DNA of 12,299 bases from Pseudomonadota bacterium. Its GTDB lineage: Bacteria > Pseudomonadota > Gammaproteobacteria > Enterobacterales > Enterobacteriaceae. The DNA is taken from assembly GCA_023425455.1 (NCBI GenBank), contig JAFACP010000243.1, positions 1-12,299 on the forward strand, read 5' to 3'. A program made the position numbers and the translations under genes. This document shows positions 7,075-12,299 of this stretch, in pieces. A model generated the notes under the pieces. It was not told the DNA's origin, ran no database searches, and worked only from the letters and a program-made list of their open reading frames with translations. How positions within the stretch are numbered: position 1 is the stretch's first letter; the number at the start of each line of letters is the position of its first letter.

Positions 7075-8979
7075 ATGATTGTTTTCTCCTCGCTACAAAT
7101 TCGTCGCGGCGTGCGCGTCCTGCTGGATAACGCAACAGCCACCATCAATCCTGGCCAGAAAGTCGGTCTGGTGGGCAAAAACGGCTGCGGGAAATCTACG
7201 CTGCTGTCGTTGCTGAAAAACGAGATAAGCGCTGATGGCGGCAACGTTACCTTTCCCGGCAACTGGCAGCTGGCGTGGGTTAATCAGGAGACGCCCGCGC
7301 TGAGCGAACCGGCGCTCGACTATGTTATCGACGGCGACCGTGAATATCGCAAACTGGAGCGCGAACTCAACGCGGCTAACGAACGTAACGACGGCCATGC
7401 CATTGCTACCGTCCACGGTAAGCTTGACGCCATTGACGCCTGGACCATTCGCTCACGCGCCTCCAGCCTGCTGCACGGCCTCGGTTTCAGCAATGAACAA
7501 CTCGAACGCCCGGTCAGCGACTTCTCCGGCGGCTGGCGTATGCGTCTTAACCTTGCGCAGGCGCTGATCTGCCGTTCTGACCTGCTGCTGCTCGATGAAC
7601 CCACCAACCACCTCGATCTCGATGCGGTTATTTGGCTGGAGAAGTGGCTGAAGAGCTATCAGGGCACTCTGATTCTCATCTCCCATGACCGTGACTTCCT
7701 CGACCCGGTGGTGGATAAAATCATTCATATTGAACAGCAGACGATGTTCGAATACACCGGCAACTACAGTTCGTTTGAGCGTCAGCGCGCCACGCGTCTT
7801 GCCCAGCAGCAGGCTATGTACGAAAGCCAGCAGCAGCGTGTGGCACACCTGCAAAGCTTTGTCGATCGCTTTAAAGCAAAAGCCTCGAAGGCGAAACAGG
7901 CGCAGAGCCGCATCAAGATGCTTGAGCGTATGGAGATGATTGCCCCGGCGCACGTGGACAACCCCTTCCGCTTTGCGTTTCGCGAACCCGAGAGCCTGCC
8001 TAACCCGCTGCTGAAGATGGAAAAAGTGAGCGCAGGCTACGGTGAACGCACCATTCTCGACTCTATCAAGCTCAACCTGGTGCCCGGTTCACGCATCGGC
8101 CTGCTGGGACGTAACGGCGCCGGGAAATCAACGCTGATTAAACTCCTGGCAGGCGAACTCAATCCGGTCAGCGGCGACATCGCGCTGGCGAAAGGGATCA
8201 AGCTGGGGTATTTCGCCCAGCATCAGCTGGAGTTTTTACGCGCCGATGAGTCGCCGCTCCAGCACCTGGCGCGCCTGGCACCGCAGGAGATGGAGCAGAA
8301 GCTGCGCGATTATCTCGGCGGTTTTGGCTTCCAGGGTGATAAGGTCACGGAAAACACTGAGCGCTTCTCCGGCGGCGAAAAAGCCCGTCTGGTGCTGGCG
8401 CTGATTGTCTGGCAACGCCCGAATCTGCTGCTGCTCGATGAGCCTACCAACCACCTGGATCTCGATATGCGTCAGGCGCTGACCGAAGCGCTGATTGAGT
8501 TCGAAGGCGCGCTGGTTGTCGTCTCGCACGATCGCCACCTGATCCGCTCCACCACCGACGATCTGTACCTCGTACACGACCGCAAGGTCGAACCGTTTGA
8601 CGGCGATCTGGAAGACTACCAGCAGTGGCTGACGGACGTGCAGAAACTGGAAAACCAGCCGGAAGAGGCGGTTAAGGACAACGCCAACAGCGCGCAGGCG
8701 CGTAAAGATCAGAAACGCCGGGAAGCAGAGCTGCGCACCCAGACACAGCCGCTGCGTAAAGAGATCACCCGTCTCGAAAAAGAGATGGAAAAGCTCAACG
8801 CGACGCTTGCCACCGTCGAAGAGAAGCTCGGCGACAGCGGGCTGTACGATCAGAGCCGCAAGTCCGAGCTGACCGAATGTCTGCAAACCCAGGCGAAAAC
8901 CAAGTCCAGTCTCGAAACCTGCGAAATGGCGTGGCTGGACGCACAGGAACAGCTGGAAACGATGCTGCAGGCAGACTAA
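7075..8979 (+). CDS. yheS: ABC-F family ATPase YheS
   Basis: YheS is a soluble ABC-F protein with two ATPase cassettes and no membrane domain; members of this family act on the ribosome and some relieve stalled translation. The 634 residues compare with 637 in E. coli. Cassette 1 has Walker A GKNGCGKST (34-42), a signature written FSGGWRMR (150-157) and Walker B LLLLDEPTNHLD (170-181), with catalytic Glu175. Residues 230-290 form the P-site tRNA interaction linker, rich in Gln, Arg and Lys (RLAQQQAMYESQQQR, KAKASKAKQAQSR). Cassette 2 has GRNGAGKST (345-353), FSGGEKARL (431-439) and LLLLDEPTNHLD (451-462; Glu456). A coiled-coil C-terminal domain runs from about 540. The ATG at 7075 begins MIVFSSLQIRRG. 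No other function is known to me. Confidence 0.96.
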   Translation: MIVFSSLQIRRGVRVLLDNATATINPGQKVGLVGKNGCGKSTLLSLLKNEISADGGNVTFPGNWQLAWVNQETPALSEPALDYVIDGDREYRKLERELNAANERNDGHAIATVHGKLDAIDAWTIRSRASSLLHGLGFSNEQLERPVSDFSGGWRMRLNLAQALICRSDLLLLDEPTNHLDLDAVIWLEKWLKSYQGTLILISHDRDFLDPVVDKIIHIEQQTMFEYTGNYSSFERQRATRLAQQQAMYESQQQRVAHLQSFVDRFKAKASKAKQAQSRIKMLERMEMIAPAHVDNPFRFAFREPESLPNPLLKMEKVSAGYGERTILDSIKLNLVPGSRIGLLGRNGAGKSTLIKLLAGELNPVSGDIALAKGIKLGYFAQHQLEFLRADESPLQHLARLAPQEMEQKLRDYLGGFGFQGDKVTENTERFSGGEKARLVLALIVWQRPNLLLLDEPTNHLDLDMRQALTEALIEFEGALVVVSHDRHLIRSTTDDLYLVHDRKVEPFDGDLEDYQQWLTDVQKLENQPEEAVKDNANSAQARKDQKRREAELRTQTQPLRKEITRLEKEMEKLNATLATVEEKLGDSGLYDQSRKSELTECLQTQAKTKSSLETCEMAWLDAQEQLETMLQAD

Positions 8980-8994
8980 CGCGCCGGGAGGGTT

Positions 8995-9150
8995 ATGCAT
9001 CTGGATATGACGAGCGACATGACGTTCCGCAAGCTCGCGATTTCCATGACCTTCATGGAGAAGGGAAACATAGCCCGCACGGCGGAAGCGCTGGGATTGA
9101 GCGGCGTCAGACATGTGTTCCTGCACCACCTGCGGGTTCAGTATGTGTGA
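8995..9150 (+). pseudogene. N-terminal remnant of a LysR-type transcriptional regulator
   Basis: An ATG with a strong ribosome site (GGGAGGG, 8987-8993) opens a 51-codon frame 15 bases after the yheS stop. The protein reads FRKLAISMTFMEKGNIARTAEALGLSG at residues 11-37, which has the helix-turn-helix pattern of LysR regulators (...A..GNIARTAEALGLS...). It resembles malonate-operon regulators of the MdcR type as I recall them. After SGV the expected recognition helix is lost: a few residues (LHHL, 44-47) still echo the family's LHTLEEG, then the frame stops at QYV. The effector domain, normally about 250 residues, is missing. The fragment fills the gap between yheS and yheT, genes that I recall as neighbours in E. 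coli. It could be a decayed insertion or, less likely, a functional miniprotein. Codon use resembles its neighbours. Confidence 0.6.
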
Positions 9151-9293
9151 TCCGGATCAGCTCACGGGGGGCAGAAAAAGACGATGCGAAGGAAGAAATA
9201 CCTGAATCAGAGCTAAACACCCCTCGTTTTCATAAACGCGGTACAATTCGGAAGGTATAGTAAATATCTGACAAGAATTAGCATCGCATCGTT
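9151..9293 (+). other. Non-coding upstream region of yheT
   Basis: No gene is visible here. The left part (to about 9200) is purine-rich and may be further LysR debris, but no frame supports that. The right part is AT-rich and holds TACAAT (9242-9247) and TATAGT (9256-9261), either of which could be a -10 for yheT. Neither has a good -35. A short stem CGTTT-TCAT-AAACG lies at 9225-9238. Confidence 0.3.
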
Positions 9294-10316
9294 ATGACCC
9301 AAATCATTCCATCTGACTTCGACACCCCAGGCGAAACGAGCACAGAGTTCGTTCCCATGCGCGGCGTGGCCAATCGCCACCTACAAACCATGCTGCCGCG
9401 CCTGATCCGCCGTAAGGTGCAGTTCACGCCGCACTGGCAGCGTCTCGACCTGCCGGACGGCGATTTTGTGGATCTCGCCTGGAGTGAGGCACCAGAGCAG
9501 GCGCGCCATAAACCGCGGCTGGTGGTGTTTCATGGTCTCGAGGGGAGTCTCTACAGCCCTTATGCGCACGGTTTAATCCAGGCGGCGAAAGCGCGCGGCT
9601 GGCTCGGCGTGGTGATGCACTTTCGCGGCTGCAGCGGCGAACCCAATCGCCAGAAGCGCATTTATCACTCAGGGGAAACCGAAGACGGCTCCTGGTTCCT
9701 GCACTGGCTGAACGACCAGTTCGGCGCGGCGCCAACGGCGGCGGTAGGTTATTCGCTGGGGGGGAATATGCTGGCCTGCCTGCTGGCGAAGGAGGGAGAC
9801 GGCGTGCCGCTCGACGCGGCGGTTATCGTCTCCGCGCCGTTTATGCTGGAACAGTGCAGCTACCATATGGATAAAGGCTTTTCCCGGGTTTATCAGCGCT
9901 ATCTGCTGAACCTGCTGAAGGCCAATGCGGCGCGTAAGCTGAAAGCGTACCCGGACACCCTGCCGATAAGCCTGCAACAGCTTAAGAAAGTGCGCCGTAT
10001 TCGGGAATTCGACGATCTGATCACCGCCAAAATTCACGGTTTTGCCGATGCCATCGACTACTATCGCCAGTGCAGTGCGATGCCGGTGCTCAGCAAAATC
10101 ACCAAACCAACGCTGATTATTCATGCGAAAGACGATCCATTTATGGATCACCACTCCATTCCCGCACAGGCATTTTTACCGGCCAACGTCCATTACCAGT
10201 TGACCGAACACGGTGGCCATGTGGGGTTTGTCGGCGGTACCCTTCTGCACCCTGAGATGTGGCTGGAAACCCGTATTCCCGACTGGCTAACCGCGTATCT
10301 GGACGGTGTAAAATGA
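9294..10316 (+). CDS. yheT: Alpha/beta-fold hydrolase YheT
   Basis: This is a predicted esterase of the UPF0017/YheT family; its natural substrate is unknown. The 340 residues equal the E. coli length. The serine hydrolase triad can be placed: nucleophile Ser154 in GYSLGGN, acid Asp280 or Asp281 in HAKDDPFM, and His309 in EHGGHVGF. The early segment [17 protein letters not shown] and the oxyanion-hole region [17 protein letters not shown] (77-93) are typical. No signal peptide or membrane helix is present, so it is cytoplasmic. The ATG at 9294 lacks a good Shine-Dalgarno, suggesting modest translation. The stop overlaps the yheU start (ATGA), so yheT and yheU are coupled, and prkB follows 30 bases later. 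Confidence 0.94.
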   Translation: MTQIIPSDFDTPGETSTEFVPMRGVANRHLQTMLPRLIRRKVQFTPHWQRLDLPDGDFVDLAWSEAPEQARHKPRLVVFHGLEGSLYSPYAHGLIQAAKARGWLGVVMHFRGCSGEPNRQKRIYHSGETEDGSWFLHWLNDQFGAAPTAAVGYSLGGNMLACLLAKEGDGVPLDAAVIVSAPFMLEQCSYHMDKGFSRVYQRYLLNLLKANAARKLKAYPDTLPISLQQLKKVRRIREFDDLITAKIHGFADAIDYYRQCSAMPVLSKITKPTLIIHAKDDPFMDHHSIPAQAFLPANVHYQLTEHGGHVGFVGGTLLHPEMWLETRIPDWLTAYLDGVK

Positions 10317-10531
10317 TTATTCCCTGGCAGGATCTGGCGCCCGACACGCTGGATAATCTGATTGAAAGCTTTGTATTGCGCGAAGGCACCGATTATGGTG
10401 AACATGAACGTTCGCTTGAACAAAAGGTCAACGATGTGAAGCGCCAGCTTAAAAGCGGCGACGTGGTGCTGGTATGGTCCGAACTGCATGAGACGGTCAA
10501 TATTATGCCCCGTAACGCGTTTCATGACTGA
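10313..10531 (+). CDS. yheU: YheU family protein
   Basis: This is a small conserved protein of unknown function, 72 residues as in E. coli. I use the ATG at 10313-10315 ([19 protein letters not shown]), which overlaps the yheT stop as ATGA. A longer frame opening 18 codons upstream lies inside yheT and lacks family similarity. The sequence is highly conserved: [16 protein letters not shown], then a predicted helix [16 protein letters not shown], then [17 protein letters not shown]. It looks soluble and mixed alpha/beta, with no cysteine, signal peptide or membrane segment. The four-base overlap implies translational coupling to YheT, and prkB follows in the same direction. A shared process is suggested but not shown. 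Confidence 0.94.
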   Translation: MIIPWQDLAPDTLDNLIESFVLREGTDYGEHERSLEQKVNDVKRQLKSGDVVLVWSELHETVNIMPRNAFHD

Positions 10532-10561
10532 CCTTTAAACCTTTCCAGTCAGGGAGTTGCT

Positions 10562-11431
10562 ATGTCTGCCAGACATCCGGTTATTGCCGTAACGGGCTCG
10601 AGTGGTGCGGGAACCACCACCACCAGCCTCGCCTTTCGTAAGATTTTCGCACAGCTCAATTTACGCGCCGCGGAGGTTGAAGGTGACAGCTTTCACCGCT
10701 ATACGCGCCCGGAAATGGATATGGCCATCCGCAAGGCGCGCGATCTGGGCAAGCACATCAGTTACTTTGGACCAGAGGCAAATGACTTCGGCCTGCTGGA
10801 GCAGACCTTTATCGAGTATGGACAGAGCGGCAAAGGTCAGTCACGGAAATACCTCCACACCTACGATGAGGCGGTCCCCTGGAACCAGGTGCCGGGAACC
10901 TTTACCCCCTGGCAGCCGCTGCCTGAACCCACGGATGTGCTGTTTTATGAAGGGTTGCACGGCGGCGTGGTGACGCCGCAACATGACGTTGCCCGCCATG
11001 TGGATCTGCTGGTGGGCGTGGTGCCCATCGTTAACCTTGAGTGGATCCAGAAACTCACGCGGGATATCAGCGAACGCGGCCACTCCCGCGAGGCGGTGAT
11101 GGACTCGGTGGTGCGTTCGATGGAAGATTACATCAACTACCTGACGCCGCAGTTTTCCCGCACCCATATCAACTTCCAGCGCGTGCCGACCGTCGATACC
11201 TCTAACCCGTTTGCCGCCAAAAGTATTCCTTCGCTGGACGAGAGCTTTGTGGTGATCCACTTCCGTAACCTCGACGATATTGATTACCCGTGGCTGCTGG
11301 CGATGCTGCAAGGCTCATTCATTTCGCACATCAATACGCTTGTGGTACCGGGCGGGAAGATGGGGCTGGCGATGGAGCTTATCATGACGCCGCTGGTGCA
11401 GCGGCTGATGGAAGGGAAGCAGATTGCGTGA
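10562..11431 (+). CDS. prkB: Phosphoribulokinase-like protein PrkB
   Basis: PrkB is a P-loop kinase of the phosphoribulokinase/uridine kinase family; enteric bacteria have no Calvin cycle, so its real substrate is unknown to me. The 289 residues match E. coli. The Walker A is GSSGAGTT (12-19). Next come VEGDSFHRYTRPEMD (38-52), the family's substrate-binding region, and KYLHTYDEAVPWNQVPGTF, then the Walker B-like DVLFYEGLHGG (125-135). VDLLVGVVPIVNLEWIQKL and DYINYLTPQFSRTHINFQRVPTVD follow, both typical of the bacterial phosphoribulokinase group. The start has a GGGAG ribosome site 7-8 bases before the ATG. It is probably the last gene of yheT-yheU-prkB. A pair of REP elements follows the stop, separating it from the convergent yhfA. 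Confidence 0.95.
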   Translation: MSARHPVIAVTGSSGAGTTTTSLAFRKIFAQLNLRAAEVEGDSFHRYTRPEMDMAIRKARDLGKHISYFGPEANDFGLLEQTFIEYGQSGKGQSRKYLHTYDEAVPWNQVPGTFTPWQPLPEPTDVLFYEGLHGGVVTPQHDVARHVDLLVGVVPIVNLEWIQKLTRDISERGHSREAVMDSVVRSMEDYINYLTPQFSRTHINFQRVPTVDTSNPFAAKSIPSLDESFVVIHFRNLDDIDYPWLLAMLQGSFISHINTLVVPGGKMGLAMELIMTPLVQRLMEGKQIA

Positions 11432-11437
11432 CGTGTT

Positions 11438-11466
11438 TGCCCGGCGGCGCGACGCTTACCGGGCAG
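11438..11466 (+). repeat. REP element (first of an inverted pair)
   Basis: TGCCCGGCGGCGC...GCTTACCGGGCAG has the arms GCCCGG (11439-11444) and CCGGGC (11459-11464) around the GGCGC...GCTTA core of enterobacterial repetitive extragenic palindromes. It starts 7 bases after the prkB stop, a normal REP location. No U-tract accompanies it, so any effect on prkB would be through 3' end protection or gyrase/Pol I binding. Confidence 0.75.
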
Positions 11467-11473
11467 ATACCCT

Positions 11474-11504
11474 GCAGGGCGGGTCAGCGAAGCACCGCCC
11501 GCCA
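11474..11504 (-). repeat. REP element (second, inverted)
   Basis: Read on the minus strand it is TGGCGGGCGGTGC...GCTGACCCGCCCTG, the same core layout as the first REP in opposite orientation but with GGCGGG/CCCGCC arms instead of GCCCGG/CCGGGC. Together with the first it makes a two-unit BIME in the gap between the convergent prkB and yhfA. Confidence 0.7.
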
Positions 11505-11512
11505 CAGCGACA

Positions 11513-11917
11513 TCAGCCCTCAATCACCTCAAATGAGTGGGTGATGTTCACCGCTTTTTCCAGCATCAACGCCACAGAACAGTACTTCTCCGCAGACAGC
11601 TCGACCGCACGGGAAACCGCCGCGTCTTTCAGCGCGTGGCCGCTGACGATAAAGTGCAGATTGATATGCGTGAACATGCGCGGTGCCTCTTCCCGGCGCT
11701 CTGACGTAAGCTTCACTTCGCAGTCGGTCACATCGTGACGGCCTTTTTGCAAGATAGACACCACGTCAATCGCGCTGCAGCCGCCCGCCGCCATCAGCAC
11801 CATCTCCATGGGGCTCGGGGCTTTATCGCCGGAGTTGCCGTCCATCAAAACCTGGTGCCCGGATGCGGATTCGCCCAGGAACGTTAAACCTTCAACCCAT
11901 TTCACGCGCGCTTGCAT
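11513..11917 (-). CDS. yhfA: OsmC-like family protein YhfA
   Basis: YhfA belongs to the OsmC/Ohr superfamily of small thiol-dependent proteins; peroxide reduction is typical of the family but unproven for YhfA as far as I know. I start at the ATG at 11915-11917 (MQARVKWVEGLTFLGE), giving 134 residues as in E. coli. A GGAG ribosome site lies 9 bases upstream, a better distance than for the in-frame ATG two codons earlier. The two conserved cysteines are visible: Cys47 in AAGGCSAIDV and Cys113 in EKYCSVALML. The substrate-side segment GNSGDKAPSPMEMVLMA is also present. The gene is divergent from crp, has a good sigma70 promoter of its own and converges on prkB across the REP pair. Confidence 0.95.
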   Translation of the reverse strand: MQARVKWVEGLTFLGESASGHQVLMDGNSGDKAPSPMEMVLMAAGGCSAIDVVSILQKGRHDVTDCEVKLTSERREEAPRMFTHINLHFIVSGHALKDAAVSRAVELSAEKYCSVALMLEKAVNITHSFEVIEG

Positions 11918-11950
11918 ATTCATTAACTCCAACGTTGCATTTTTGGTGAC

Positions 11951-11979
11951 AGATTACGCGTGCATGACATTTCTCGCAA
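11951..11979 (-). promoter_or_regulatory. Probable sigma70 promoter of yhfA
   Basis: On the minus strand TTGCGA (11974-11979) and TAATCT (11951-11956) are separated by exactly 17 bases, upstream of yhfA. Each box matches the consensus at four of six positions (TTGACA, TATAAT). The start is expected near 11944, a leader of about 27 nt. Confidence 0.55.
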
Positions 11980-12037
11980 CGGAAGGCGACCTGCATCATG
12001 CTGAAGCGAGACACCAGGAGACACGCGGCGAAAGCTA

Positions 12038-12053
12038 TGCTAAAACACTCGGG
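12038..12053 (+). promoter_or_regulatory. crp promoter P1 (extended -10) and transcription start
   Basis: TGC-TAAAAC (12038-12046) is an extended -10 at the same place as in the E. coli crp P1 promoter as I recall it, with the start at G12053. The leader is then 175 nt, against 167 nt in E. coli. The stretch around 12005-12046 is nearly the same as in E. coli. An oppositely directed promoter for the known crp divergent transcript is expected to overlap here on the minus strand. Confidence 0.7.
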
Positions 12054-12086
12054 ATGCTACAGTAATACATTGACGTTACACATGTA

Positions 12087-12102
12087 TGCAGAGGACATCA
12101 AA
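12087..12102 (+). promoter_or_regulatory. CRP autoregulatory site at +42.5 (weak)
   Basis: TGCAG-AGGACA-TCAAA is centred exactly 42.5 bases after the P1 start, the position of the E. coli site through which CRP represses its own gene and activates the divergent transcript. Against the consensus TGTGA-N6-TCACA the left arm matches 2 of 5 and the right arm 4 of 5. The E. coli site (TGCAA-N6-TCACA, from memory) is closer. The position is clear; strength is uncertain. Confidence 0.5.
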
Positions 12103-12134
12103 CTTTACTGGCTGCGAAACGTTACGACAGCCGA

Positions 12135-12153
12135 CTTCCCAGGTATGGGTAAG
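12135..12153 (+). other. crp leader hairpin 1
   Basis: CTTCCCA-GGTA-TGGG(T)AAG folds to a 7-bp stem with a single bulged base and a 4-base loop, in the crp 5' untranslated region about 75-93 bases before the ATG. E. coli has a comparable TTCCC...GGGAA stem at the same place (from memory), with different flanking bases. Confidence 0.45.
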
Positions 12154-12168
12154 AATTCGATTGCAACC

Positions 12169-12198
12169 CCAGAGTCAGGATGCGATTCAGGACTCTGG
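12169..12198 (+). other. crp leader hairpin 2
   Basis: A perfect 8-bp inverted repeat, CCAGAGTC (12169-12176) and GACTCTGG (12191-12198), with a 14-base loop, ends 15 bases before the crp ribosome binding site. E. coli keeps the CCAGAG...CTCTGG core but not the surrounding bases or the loop (from memory), which points to a conserved RNA stem. No U-tract follows, so it is not a terminator. Confidence 0.55.
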
Positions 12199-12227
12199 TG
12201 ACAGCTTATAACAGAGGATAACAGCGC

Positions 12228-12299
12228 ATGGTGCTTGGCAAACCGCAAACAGACCCGACTCTCGAATGGTTCTTGTCTCATTGCCACATTCATAAGTAC
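12228..12299 (+). CDS. crp: cAMP receptor protein CRP, first 24 codons (3' end outside window)
   Basis: CRP (CAP) is the global cAMP-dependent transcription regulator of carbon metabolism. The frame opens at ATG 12228-12230 behind AGAGGATAACAGCGC and reads MVLGKPQTDPTLEWFLSHCHIHKY before the right edge; the complete protein has 210 residues. These 24 residues appear identical to E. coli CRP and belong to the start of the cyclic-nucleotide-binding domain. Only the N-terminal part is seen, so the cAMP pocket and the C-terminal helix-turn-helix are outside the window. It is transcribed divergently from yhfA, with P1, the +42.5 CRP site and two leader hairpins in the 310-base gap between them. 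Confidence 0.98.
   Translation, partial: MVLGKPQTDPTLEWFLSHCHIHKY

Noticed and set aside
8236..9129. A 297-codon open frame on the minus strand opposite the 3' half of yheS
   Set aside because: It mirrors ABC cassette 2 and the coiled coil in reverse; codon pattern and composition are those of an antisense shadow.
8877..9260. A 127-codon plus-strand frame running from yheS into the yheS-yheT gap
   Set aside because: It overlaps the end of yheS out of frame, has no recognisable domain, and conflicts with the better supported LysR remnant in another frame.
11918..11932. A five-codon N-terminal extension of yhfA (TTG or earlier ATG start)
   Set aside because: The ATG at 11915-11917 has better ribosome-site spacing and gives the E. 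coli length of 134 residues.
12058..12063. TACAGT as the -10 of crp P1
   Set aside because: The start that gives the known +42.5 CRP spacing and the 167-nt E. coli leader requires TAAAAC at 12041-12046 as the -10.

Overview
This window is ordinary enterobacterial core chromosome. Gene order and protein sequences match the rpsL-to-crp segment (74-75 min) of Escherichia coli. Every gene but one small fragment can be named by recall of its E. coli counterpart. Protein divergence, a rearranged crp leader and REP repeats of the GGCGGG...CCCGCC type suggest a close relative such as Enterobacter, Leclercia or Lelliottia. The sequence alone does not settle the genus. I found no phage, plasmid, IS element, CRISPR array, tRNA or rRNA.

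Layout, left to right. Minus strand: the 5' 103 codons of rpsL behind the str-operon promoter, then the tight yheO-tusD-tusC-tusB operon (tRNA wobble-uridine thiolation plus a PAS/HTH regulator) reading into it. Next on the minus strand is fkpA, a periplasmic FKBP isomerase with its own terminator and a sigmaE-like promoter. Divergent from fkpA is the small plus-strand gene slyX. It shares a bidirectional terminator with the convergent slyD, a second FKBP-type isomerase with a metal-binding tail. Further upstream on the minus strand are kefG-kefB-yheV: a glutathione-gated K+ efflux system with its ancillary flavoprotein, and a small zinc-ribbon protein.

The strand switches at about 7 kb. On the plus strand lie yheS (ABC-F ATPase), a 51-codon remnant of a LysR-type regulator, yheT (alpha/beta hydrolase), yheU and prkB (phosphoribulokinase-like). 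prkB faces yhfA (OsmC-like, minus), and a pair of inverted REP elements separates them. The window closes with the crp promoter, its structured leader and the first 24 codons of crp.

The genes do not form a single pathway. The functional units are sulfur relay (TusBCD), protein folding (FkpA, SlyD), electrophile and K+ homeostasis (KefGB), translation (RpsL, YheS) and global carbon control (CRP). The points most worth a second look are non-coding. They are the LysR relic between yheS and yheT, a GNRA hairpin that covers the yheO ribosome binding site, dyads overlapping the slyD and kefG/yheS control regions, and a weakened CRP autoregulatory site with two leader hairpins at crp. I see no convincing evidence of a new biological system here.
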